A DNA stretch of 64,000 nucleotides. Origin: Niveibacterium terrae. Its GTDB lineage: Bacteria > Pseudomonadota > Gammaproteobacteria > Burkholderiales > Rhodocyclaceae. The notes beneath the pieces are model-generated. The model did no database searches, was not told the origin of the DNA, and saw nothing but the letters and a program-made list of their open reading frames with translations. The stretch covers positions 1,674,001 to 1,738,000 of the forward strand of contig NZ_CP172404.1 of NCBI RefSeq assembly GCF_048213115.1, given 5' to 3'. Below are positions 28,323 to 36,044 of the stretch, one piece after another (position 1 is the first letter of the stretch; the number at the start of each line of letters is the position of its first letter). Made by a program: the position numbers and the translations under genes.

Positions 28323-28814
28323 ATGAATCGTTCCAGAATCGACCTGGGGGTCGGCATTTTCGTGGCCATAGGCATCGTGGCGCTGCTGTTCCTGGCGCTC
28401 AAGGTGGGCAACCTGGGCGGCGAGAAGCTGCGCGATACCTATGAGCTGACCGCGAACTTTGACAACATCGGCGGTCTGAAGGCGAGGGCGCCGGTCAAGG
28501 CCTCGGGCGTGCTGGTCGGGCGGGTCACCGAGATCCACTACGACCGCGAGAAGTTCCAGGCCAAAGTGGTGCTGAAGGTGGATGGGCGCTATCGTTTCCC
28601 GAAGGACACCTTCGCGACGATCAACACCTCGGGCCTGCTCGGCGAGCAGTACGTCGGGCTGGAGCCGGGTGGCGACGAGAAGGATCTGGCGCCGGGCGAG
28701 ACGATCACGAAGACGCAGTCTGCGGTCGTGCTCGAGAAGCTGATCAGCCGCTTCATGTTCGACAAGGCCGCCGAAGGGGGTTCTAGCGCAGGCAGCGCGG
28801 AGAAGGTGCAATGA
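28323..28814 (+). CDS. mlaD: MCE-domain lipid carrier MlaD
   Basis: 163 residues. One N-terminal transmembrane anchor (about 9-26), then a single MCE domain beginning YELTANFDNIGGLKARAPVKA and continuing to GLLGEQYVGLEPGG. It forms a hexameric ring in the periplasm with the MlaFE complex. The tail is short and Ser/Ala-rich. Overlaps mlaB by 4 bases. Confidence 0.94.
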   Translation: MNRSRIDLGVGIFVAIGIVALLFLALKVGNLGGEKLRDTYELTANFDNIGGLKARAPVKASGVLVGRVTEIHYDREKFQAKVVLKVDGRYRFPKDTFATINTSGLLGEQYVGLEPGGDEKDLAPGETITKTQSAVVLEKLISRFMFDKAAEGGSSAGSAEKVQ

Positions 28815-29095
28815 GCGGCGACTCTGCAGGCAAGCTCGAGTTCCGCGGCCCGGTGACGCTGGCGACCGCGGCGGATCTGACCCGGCGCATCGCCGCTGCG
28901 ACCCGTCATTCGGCCTCTCTGACGCTCGATCTGTCCGCCGCGGGGCCGCTCGATTCATCGGCGCTGGCGATGATCCTCTCCGCTTTGCGCCGGGTGCGCA
29001 AGCTGCGCGTGCAGGCTTGTCCGCCTCAACTGCATGCGCTCGCTGCGCTCTACGGCCTCGAAGAGCTGCTGGTCGCAGAAACTGTCGCAGGCTGA
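28811..29095 (+). CDS. mlaB: STAS-domain protein MlaB
   Basis: 94 residues, ATGA overlap with mlaD. STAS fold: LEFRGPVTLATAADLTRRI, then SLTLDLSAAGPLDSSALAMI with the usual D-S-S motif. It binds MlaF in the cytosol and stabilises the transporter. In E. coli the order is mlaFEDCB; here mlaC is absent between D and B. The 3' end overlaps the convergent EAL gene by 46 bases. Confidence 0.88.
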   Translation: MSGDSAGKLEFRGPVTLATAADLTRRIAAATRHSASLTLDLSAAGPLDSSALAMILSALRRVRKLRVQACPPQLHALAALYGLEELLVAETVAG

Positions 29096-30894
29096 TCCAC
29101 TGCGGGGCTGCGCCGGCGGTCGACGAAGAAGCTGCTGCCCGGCATCCGCTTGGCGCGGTGCTTGACCTCGGCCGCGGTCGCGGAGACTCCGACGTGGTTG
29201 GGGTGGCTTCCGGGCGCAACCGGCACGACGCCGGCACTGAGCGTCACGAGCGGGTGAAATACCGCTTCGCCCCGCCTGTCCTGGGCGACATAGCCGCCCT
29301 CTTGGCGGTGTTTCTCGTCGAAAAATGCCCAAGCTGTCCGGTCGAACTCGGACAGCGCTGCGCTGACCCGCGCTTCCCAGTCGGAGGAGCGGAAGATCAC
29401 GACGAAGTCGTCGCCGCCGATGTGTCCGAGGAAATCGAGATCCTCATCGCTGGCGCCGGCAAGAACCCGAGCGGTCATCTGGATCAGATCGTCGCCGCGC
29501 CGGTAGCCGTAGATGTCGTTGAAGGGTTTGAAGTTGTCCAGGTCGAAGTAGGCGACGACAAAGTGGGTCTGCTGCTCGATCAAGGAATCCACATAATCGT
29601 GAATCGGCACATTGCCGGGCAGCAGGGTCAGCGGGTTGGCGTAGCGGGCCGTGTGGATCTGGATCTCGGTGATCGCGCGCATCAGGTCGGCGATCGAGCC
29701 CATGCCGGCGAACTCGCTGCCCTGGGTCACGATGAAACCGTCCGTGTAGTGGCGCACATCGGTCGCGACGACCGCTTCGCTCATCGTCTGCAGGCTGGTT
29801 CCGGCATCGAAGATCAGCGGTGCATCGATCATCAGCGCGGTACAGGGCCGGCGCCCGTAGAGCTCGCGCATATAGGGTCGGGACATCCTCTCCATCACGT
29901 CGAGACGACGCAGCAGGCCGATCGGACGGCCTGCCGCATCGAGCGCAGGAAGGCAGTTGAGCTGGGCCTGCTCCGTGAACATCTGATAGACGGTGAGGCA
30001 GGAGGCTGCCGCGGTGATGGTCGGCACCTGCTGGGCCAGCGCCGCCGCCGTGCGCGAACGCCCCTCGGCAGAAGGCAAGGTCAGGGAGCGGGCAGGGCGG
30101 ATGCGCTTGAGGATCTGTGGCGACAGGCTTGCCGCCGGGCTCGGATGAGGGCGGGCAAAGAGGTAGCCCTGAACGATCGTGAAGCCGATGTCCTGCAGCA
30201 CGCTCAACTCGTCGGCCGATTCGACGCCTTCGGCGATGATCTTCGCTTCGGCTTCGCGGGCGATTGCGGACAGGGCGCGAACGAACTGCTGCTTGAGCGG
30301 ATCGCGGTGCAGGCCTTCGATGAAGTAGCGGTCGACCTTGACGAAGTCGGGTCTCGACTCGACCCAGCGCTTCAGGCTCGAGAAACCTTCGCCCAGATCG
30401 TCGATCGCGAGTTCGAAGCCGGCCGTGCGCAGCAGCGTGAAGCAGCGGCGCAGCCGCGCGTAGTCCTTGACGGGTTGGTTCTCGGTCAGCTCGACGACGA
30501 TGCGGCGGGGCGCGAGGCCGATCTCGGCGAGTTCGGCCAGGATCAGGGGCCAGCGCTGTTCCAGCCCGGCCATCAGCACGTCGGAGCTGACATTGACGAA
30601 AATCTGGCCAGGCAGATCGAGTTCGACGAAGCGGTGAACGACAGTGCGCAGAGCGCACCTTTCCATCTGGGCACGCAATCCGCAGCGCTGCGCGGCTTCG
30701 AAGAGCGCCGGAGGCGAATGCAGGCAGCTGTCGGACGGGCCGCGGATCAAGGCTTCAAAACCGAGGATGGCCCCGCCCTGAAGATCGACGATGGGCTGGA
30801 AGTGTGCGGTGAGCGCGCGGGTCTTGATGATCTGCAGCAGCTCCTGGCCTTGATCGTCCAGAGGGTCGAATGTCGGGGATTCTTGTGTGAGCAT
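29050..30894 (-). CDS. EAL-CBS-GGDEF cyclic-di-GMP protein
   Basis: 614 residues, start MLTQESPTFDPLDD after AGGAAG. Domains: EAL phosphodiesterase (about 25-265) with GFEALIRG, NVSSDVL, ELTEN, DDLGEGFSSL, KVDRYFI and EGVES, all catalytic groups present; a CBS pair (about 290-415); then GGDEF cyclase (about 425-590) with signature GGDDF near residue 493, which fits the GG[DE][DE]F consensus. No membrane segment, so cytosolic. The CBS pair may sense nucleotides. Both activities look possible, and net direction is unknown. Confidence 0.9.
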   Translation of the reverse strand: MLTQESPTFDPLDDQGQELLQIIKTRALTAHFQPIVDLQGGAILGFEALIRGPSDSCLHSPPALFEAAQRCGLRAQMERCALRTVVHRFVELDLPGQIFVNVSSDVLMAGLEQRWPLILAELAEIGLAPRRIVVELTENQPVKDYARLRRCFTLLRTAGFELAIDDLGEGFSSLKRWVESRPDFVKVDRYFIEGLHRDPLKQQFVRALSAIAREAEAKIIAEGVESADELSVLQDIGFTIVQGYLFARPHPSPAASLSPQILKRIRPARSLTLPSAEGRSRTAAALAQQVPTITAAASCLTVYQMFTEQAQLNCLPALDAAGRPIGLLRRLDVMERMSRPYMRELYGRRPCTALMIDAPLIFDAGTSLQTMSEAVVATDVRHYTDGFIVTQGSEFAGMGSIADLMRAITEIQIHTARYANPLTLLPGNVPIHDYVDSLIEQQTHFVVAYFDLDNFKPFNDIYGYRRGDDLIQMTARVLAGASDEDLDFLGHIGGDDFVVIFRSSDWEARVSAALSEFDRTAWAFFDEKHRQEGGYVAQDRRGEAVFHPLVTLSAGVVPVAPGSHPNHVGVSATAAEVKHRAKRMPGSSFFVDRRRSPAVDQPATVSATSSSSRP

Positions 30895-31013
30895 GGCACG
30901 ACTTCCTGAGTGGCTGACTCAAGTGTCGTGCGCGGATGTTGCGGAAGGGTTAAGCCCGGGCCGGGAAGGGCGCAATGCCCTCCCTGACACAGGAATTGAC
31001 GTTTCTGACGTGT

Positions 31014-34000
31014 TCAGACGGCTTCGTTCGCGACGGCGCGCGCGCCGAACTTGCGGCGCAGCCAGGCGCTGAAATCGTCCAGATACGTATAGACGACCGG
31101 CACGACGATCAGCGTCAGCAGGGTCGAGGCGATCACGCCGCCGATCACCGCGTGGGCCATCGGTGCGCGCTGCTCGCCGCCTTCGCCCAGACCCAGCGCG
31201 AGCGGCATCATGCCGAAGATCATCGCGAACGTCGTCATCATGATCGGACGCAAGCGGGTCCGGCCCGCATCGACGATCGCTTGGGCACGCGCTTCTCCGC
31301 GCTTTTGCGCCTGTTCGACGAAGTCGACGAGCAGGATTGCGTTCTTCGTGACGAGGCCCATCAACATGATGATGCCGATGATCGAGAACATATTCAGCGT
31401 GCTGCGCGCGATGAGCAGCCCGAGGAAGACGCCGATCAGCGACAGCGGCAGCGAGGTCATGATCGCGAGCGGATGCAGGAAGCTGCCGAACTGCGAGGCG
31501 AGGATCATGTAGATGAAGATCACCGCGAGCGCGAGGGCCGACAGCGCATAGCCGAAGGACTCGTTCATGCTCTCGTTGGCGCCAGCCGTCTCGATCCGGT
31601 AGCCGGGAGGCAGGGTCATGCTGTCGGCGATCTTCTTGACGTCCTGACCGACTTCGCCGGCCGAACGGCCCGACACGTTTGCGGTCACGGAGATGTCCCG
31701 GGTCAGGTTCTTCCGGTTGATGCGAACCGGAGAGCGCCCTTCGACGACTTTCGCGACCTGAGAGAGCGCGATCATGTAGGGCAGGCCGGTCGCCGTGTCG
31801 GTTCGGTTGCTGGCCATCCACAGCTGGTCGAGGTCGTTCCCGTTGCGGCGCAGCTCGGCCGGCAGGCGGACTTTCACATCGTAGGTTTCACCGTCCGGCG
31901 CCTGCCAGCTCGTCGCGGCGTCGCCTTCGATGAAGGGGCGCAAGGTGTTGCCGACCCGCTCGACCGACAGCCCCAGATCTGCCGCCGCAGTCCGGTCGAC
32001 GCGGATCTCCAGCGTTGTCCTCGCCGAGTCGTTCGAAGTCTGCACGTCCACGGTGTTCGGCACCTTGCGAATGCGCTCGACGAGCTGCTGCGAGATGTTC
32101 TGCAGCACCCGGGTGTCCTCGCCCTGGACGCTGAGCCAGATCGGTGAGCCGCCACCGTCTCCGCCTCCGGCCTGCAGGTTCTTCAGCTCGACGCCGCCGA
32201 CTTTGAGCAGCGCTTCGCGCAGGCGCTTGAGCATCGCGTCCTGGCCGTCGCGGCGCTCCTTGCGCGGAACGAGCTTGATCGACAGCCCGATCAACTCAGA
32301 GCCGGTTGCCCAGCCGTTCGAGCTGATCGTAATGTAGGTGCGCTTGACCTCGGGGAACTTGCGCAGCAACGCGTCGATCTGTTTCGTCTTGCCCAGCGTG
32401 TAAGTGAGGCTCGATCCGGTCGGAGTTTCCAGGTTACCGTTGATGTCGCCATAGTCGGCGCTCGGGATGAACTCGGAACCGACGAAGCGCAGCAGGAAGA
32501 AGCTGCCGATGAAAGTCGCGCCCGCTAGGGCCAGCACCGTCTTGCGTCGCGCCAGCGCCCAGCCGATCAGCCGTCCATAGGTCTCGGCGATCGCGTCCTG
32601 CAGGCGGCCAAACGCATTCAGCGCGCGCCCGATCGGCCCACCGTGCGCGGCATCGCCGTGCGCGTGAGGGTCCTTCCAGACCGATGAGAGCATCGGATCC
32701 AGCGTGAAGCTGACGAACATCGATAGCATCACCGCAGCGGCGACGGTCAGGCCGAACTGGTAGAAGTACTTGCCGATCACGCCGCCCATGAAGCCGACCG
32801 GCAGGAAGACTGCGACGATCGTCAGCGTCGTCGCGAGCACGGCGAGGCCGATCTCCTTCGTGCCATCCATCGCCGCATCGAAAGGCGACTTGCCGCGCAG
32901 CGCATGGCGGACGATGTTCTCGCGGACGACGATCGCATCGTCGATCAGAAGGCCGATGCACAGCGACAGCGCGAGCAGCGTCATCATGTTCAGGCTGAAG
33001 CCCAGCGCCCGGATCATGAAGATCGTGCCGAGCAGTGCGAGCGGCAGGGTCAGGCCCGTGATCACGGTGCTGCGCCAGGAACCGAGGAACAGGAAAACGA
33101 TGAACACGGTCAGCGCCGCGCCTTCGAGCAGCGTCACTTCGACGTCGTCGAGCGCGTTGCGGATCTCGGTCGAATCGTCCGAGATGATGTCCAGGCTCAT
33201 CCCTTCGGGCAGTTCCTTGTTCAGCTTTTCGATCGCCTTGTGGATGCCGTCGGCGGTCTCGACCGTGTTCGTCCCTGATACCTTGTAGACGTCGATCGAC
33301 AGCGCGGTCTTGCCGTTGATCAGCGCCAGCGAGGTCGGCTCGGCTTCGCCGTCCCGAACCTGGGCGACGTCGCGCAGGCGGATCTGTGCGTCGCCGCGCT
33401 GGGCGAGCACGATGTCCTGGAAGGTCAGCGGGTCAGCGAGCCGGCCCTCGACCTGAACCATCATCTCCTGGCGCGGATTCTTCAGCGCGCCGGCCGGCAG
33501 CAGCTGGTTTTCGCGCTTTAACGCATCGGTGATCTGTTCGACGCCGATATTCAGCGCCCTCATCCGGAACGGGTCGAGCTGAATCTGGATTTCGCGCGGC
33601 ACGGCGCCGACCAGCGAGGCCCGGCCGACGCCCTTGACGGTCTGCAGACGTTTCAGGACCAGGCGTTGAGCTCGGTCGGTCATCTCTCGTCCGCTGTGCC
33701 GGTCCGAGATCAGGCTCAGCGACATGATCGGCTGCTCGTCGGGGCCGAAGCGCGACAGCACGGTCTGCTTGACCTCATCGCGCAGCGAAGGCCTGACCTG
33801 GGCGAGCTTGTCGCGCACGTCGGCGACGGCCTTGTCCGCATCGACGTCCAGCTCGAATTCGACGAAGACCAGCGACAGCGACTGGTAGGAGCGCGAGGTG
33901 ACCCGCTTGACGCCGGCCAGCGTGTTCATCGCCTCTTCGATCTTGCGCGAGACTTCGACCTCGACGACTTCTGGTGTCGCGCCGGGGTAGGTGGTCTGTA

Positions 34001-34139
34001 GCGCGACGGCCGGGTACTTGATGTCCGGCATCGCTTCGACGGTTAGCTGTTTGTATGAAAACAGGCCCAGCACGGCGAGGCACAGCATCAGCATCGCCGC
34101 GAACACCGGGTTGCGGATCGAGATTCGGGTCAGCCACAT
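31014..34139 (-). CDS. RND efflux pump, second system
   Basis: 1041 residues, ATG 34139 after AGGAGA. Start MWLTRISIRNPVFAAMLML; proton relay aspartates in CIGLLIDDAIVVRENIVRH; C-terminal half duplicates the fold, with LMGLVTKNAILLVDFVEQAQ. It belongs to the RND family that pairs with adaptor proteins, closer to the MdtB-like or acriflavine-type branch than to the AcrB-like pump at 22026. The adaptor gene lies 14 bases upstream, and no outer-membrane channel gene is linked. Confidence 0.92.
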   Translation of the reverse strand: MWLTRISIRNPVFAAMLMLCLAVLGLFSYKQLTVEAMPDIKYPAVALQTTYPGATPEVVEVEVSRKIEEAMNTLAGVKRVTSRSYQSLSLVFVEFELDVDADKAVADVRDKLAQVRPSLRDEVKQTVLSRFGPDEQPIMSLSLISDRHSGREMTDRAQRLVLKRLQTVKGVGRASLVGAVPREIQIQLDPFRMRALNIGVEQITDALKRENQLLPAGALKNPRQEMMVQVEGRLADPLTFQDIVLAQRGDAQIRLRDVAQVRDGEAEPTSLALINGKTALSIDVYKVSGTNTVETADGIHKAIEKLNKELPEGMSLDIISDDSTEIRNALDDVEVTLLEGAALTVFIVFLFLGSWRSTVITGLTLPLALLGTIFMIRALGFSLNMMTLLALSLCIGLLIDDAIVVRENIVRHALRGKSPFDAAMDGTKEIGLAVLATTLTIVAVFLPVGFMGGVIGKYFYQFGLTVAAAVMLSMFVSFTLDPMLSSVWKDPHAHGDAAHGGPIGRALNAFGRLQDAIAETYGRLIGWALARRKTVLALAGATFIGSFFLLRFVGSEFIPSADYGDINGNLETPTGSSLTYTLGKTKQIDALLRKFPEVKRTYITISSNGWATGSELIGLSIKLVPRKERRDGQDAMLKRLREALLKVGGVELKNLQAGGGDGGGSPIWLSVQGEDTRVLQNISQQLVERIRKVPNTVDVQTSNDSARTTLEIRVDRTAAADLGLSVERVGNTLRPFIEGDAATSWQAPDGETYDVKVRLPAELRRNGNDLDQLWMASNRTDTATGLPYMIALSQVAKVVEGRSPVRINRKNLTRDISVTANVSGRSAGEVGQDVKKIADSMTLPPGYRIETAGANESMNESFGYALSALALAVIFIYMILASQFGSFLHPLAIMTSLPLSLIGVFLGLLIARSTLNMFSIIGIIMLMGLVTKNAILLVDFVEQAQKRGEARAQAIVDAGRTRLRPIMMTTFAMIFGMMPLALGLGEGGEQRAPMAHAVIGGVIASTLLTLIVVPVVYTYLDDFSAWLRRKFGARAVANEAV

Positions 34140-34153
34140 GGTCGGCTCTCCTG

Positions 34154-35290
34154 TCAGGCTGCCGGTACGACGCGCACGGGTTGGGTCTCAACAGCGCCCT
34201 TGAGCGGCATTGCGATGATCTGCTCGCCCCCCTTCAGGCCGCGGGTAACCCGCACTTCGTCGGCGCTGATCCGCTCGAAGCTGACTTCCTGCCAGGCGAG
34301 CTTGCCGGCGCGGATCGTCCAGACCCCGTGGCTCTTTGGTTTAAGCTGGATCGCGGTGGCCGGTAGCCGGATCTCGTCCTCGGGCGCGCCAGTCTCGATC
34401 TCGCCGCTGACGAACAGCCCCGCCTTGAGCTGCTTGTCCGGATTGTCGACCGCGACATAGGCGAGCACGCTGCGCGTTCCGGCCTGCACGCTCGGGTTGA
34501 TACGGACCAGCTTTCCTTCAAAGACCTTGTCCCCATAGCCTTCGGTGCGGAAATGGACGCGCTGGCCGACCGCGAGCCGCGCGAGGTGCTGGCTCGGGAG
34601 GCTCGCTTCGATCTCAAGGTGGCGCAGATCGACCAGAGTGAAGAGCTTGCGGTTGGGCTCGACCCACTGGCCGGGTTCTACCTGGCGACTCGCGACCGCG
34701 CCGGCGAAAGGCGCGACGATCTTCGCGTCGCGCAGCGAACGCTGCAGGATTGCGAGCTGGGAACGCTGCGCATCGACGGCGGCGCGACGCTCGGCGTATC
34801 CGCCCAAGGTGTTGTCGTAGGCGTTCTTCGAGATGAAGTTCTGCTCGAGCAGCGTGTGATTGGAGTTGCGGCTTCGTTCGGCGACGCGCATCTGCTCTTC
34901 GGCACTGGCCAGAGCGGCTGAGCGTTCAGCGATGCGGGCCTTGAGGTCGGCTTCGTCGAGGCGGGCGAGCACCTGGCCGGCCGTGACATCGTCGCCCGCC
35001 CGCACCTGTACTTCGCTGACCCGGCCTTCAAAGGTGTTGTTCAGCTGAACCTGGGTGATCGGATTGAGCAGGCCGGAGATCGGGAGCACGCGAGCGACCG
35101 GCTTGACCGAGACCTGCAGCACGTCGTTCGGTGAGAAGTCGAGCTGCGCGGGTTTGCTCGAAGGTTTGGCGTGAGCTGCGGCCGGAGCACTGCCACTGAA
35201 CGCGTAGATCAGGCCTGCGACAAGCGCCGTGCACGACAGCGCAATGGCGGCGAGCCAAGGTCGTCTGATACCACGAGGGAATGTGTACAT
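34154..35290 (-). CDS. RND efflux adaptor, second system
   Basis: 378 residues. One N-terminal hydrophobic anchor or signal (about 13-33). Lipoyl halves FEGRVSEVQVRAGDDVTAGQ and KIVAPFAGAVASRQVEPGQW flank a coiled-coil hairpin (about 110-175). A beta-barrel and a C-terminal GLKGGEQIIA complete the membrane-fusion-protein pattern. Cotranscribed with the pump at 31014. The Shine-Dalgarno site is weak. Confidence 0.9.
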   Translation of the reverse strand: MYTFPRGIRRPWLAAIALSCTALVAGLIYAFSGSAPAAAHAKPSSKPAQLDFSPNDVLQVSVKPVARVLPISGLLNPITQVQLNNTFEGRVSEVQVRAGDDVTAGQVLARLDEADLKARIAERSAALASAEEQMRVAERSRNSNHTLLEQNFISKNAYDNTLGGYAERRAAVDAQRSQLAILQRSLRDAKIVAPFAGAVASRQVEPGQWVEPNRKLFTLVDLRHLEIEASLPSQHLARLAVGQRVHFRTEGYGDKVFEGKLVRINPSVQAGTRSVLAYVAVDNPDKQLKAGLFVSGEIETGAPEDEIRLPATAIQLKPKSHGVWTIRAGKLAWQEVSFERISADEVRVTRGLKGGEQIIAMPLKGAVETQPVRVVPAA

Positions 35291-35409
35291 GACAAACCGA
35301 TCCGGTAGGAGTGGAATTGGCCCGGATTCTAGGCGCCCGAAGCGCCGGCAGTTTGTCGGGTTTGTGTCACCGCCGGGTGGGTGGTGCGGGTTTTTTGCCT
35401 CCGAAATGC

Positions 35410-35440
35410 AAAAAGGGCAGCCCGCTGGGCTGCCCTTTTT
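35410..35440. terminator. Bidirectional terminator after tRNA-Thr
   Basis: AAAAAGGGCAGCCC, loop GCT, GGGCTGCCCTTTTT. It ends the minus-strand tRNA-Thr transcript eight bases after its CCA. Confidence 0.9.
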
Positions 35441-35447
35441 ACGATAT

Positions 35448-35523
35448 TGGTGCCGGTGAGAAGAGTCGAACTCCCGACCTTCGCATTACGAATGCGCTGC
35501 TCTACCAACTGAGCTACACCGGC
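35448..35523 (-). tRNA. thrT: tRNA-Thr(CGT)
   Basis: 76 bases with encoded CCA. Acceptor strands GCCGGTG and CACCGGC, D-arm AGCTCAGTTGGTAGAGC, anticodon arm GCGCA-TTCGTAA-TGCGA (anticodon CGT), T-arm GGTTCGA-like AGTTCGACTC. Complete cloverleaf, unlike the half gene at 8159. Confidence 0.96.
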
Positions 35524-35571
35524 AATATTGCGTCTCAAACCGGGGTGTGTCCCGCAGCAGAGAAGCCCCGA

Positions 35572-35601
35572 ATCATACACGAGAAAATCGCTGTCGCGCA
35601 A
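35572..35601 (-). promoter_or_regulatory. tRNA-Thr promoter
   Basis: On the minus strand TTGCGC, 18-base spacer, TATGAT. The start would fall near 35565, about 40 bases before the mature tRNA 5' end. Confidence 0.6.
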
Positions 35602-35704
35602 GCGCTAAAAAACGGGCGGATTTTTTTCAAAACAGCGACCGATTCTGATCAGAATGCGCCGGAGTGGGGAAGGGGTGAAGTGTTGCCGATTCGGTTGAAG
35701 TTTC

Positions 35705-35721
35705 TGCACTTTATTGGTGCA
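35705..35721. promoter_or_regulatory. Inverted repeat TGCAC-N7-GTGCA
   Basis: A spaced palindrome about 70 bases upstream of the possible sigma-54 promoter, with another GTGCA at 35735-35739. Position fits an enhancer-type activator site, but no regulator is known. Confidence 0.3.
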
Positions 35722-35791
35722 GAATGTCATTTTTGTGCATGATTTGGCTTGTTCGCATGGGTTTCTTGTATGGTTTCAAGCATATGTTGCG

Positions 35792-35806
35792 TGGCATGGA
35801 TTTTGC
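35792..35806 (+). promoter_or_regulatory. Candidate sigma-54 promoter for the TonB receptor
   Basis: TGGCATGGATTTTGC carries GG at -24 and GC at -12 with exact sigma-54 spacing (consensus TGGCAC-N5-TTGCW; one mismatch at C/T and one after GC). Transcription would start near 35818 and give a leader of about 230 bases before the receptor gene. The rest of the gap 35524-36044 shows nothing else recognised. Confidence 0.5.
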
Positions 35807-36044
35807 GTGAAGAATGCCGCTATGCCCTGTTGTGGGGCGTCACGGATGGGGTAAAAAGCGCAAAAACCCTTGTGGCTTAAGGTTTTTGAGGGTTTTCGTG
35901 CGATTGACACCGTCACCGTCGCGCCGCGACAATGCGTTGTCCTCGCTAAAGAAGGATACAGACCGGTTCTGGTGAGTTGTCGCCGGAGGGTCGTCGTCGG
36001 TGACCGGAGGGGTCCGGATTGCCGCTTTTCAGGAGAGTTGCCGA

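Noticed and set aside
29017..30909. Long plus-strand open frame opposite the EAL-CBS-GGDEF gene
   Set aside because: It mirrors the real gene and shows no domain; the minus frame carries every EAL and GGDEF motif.
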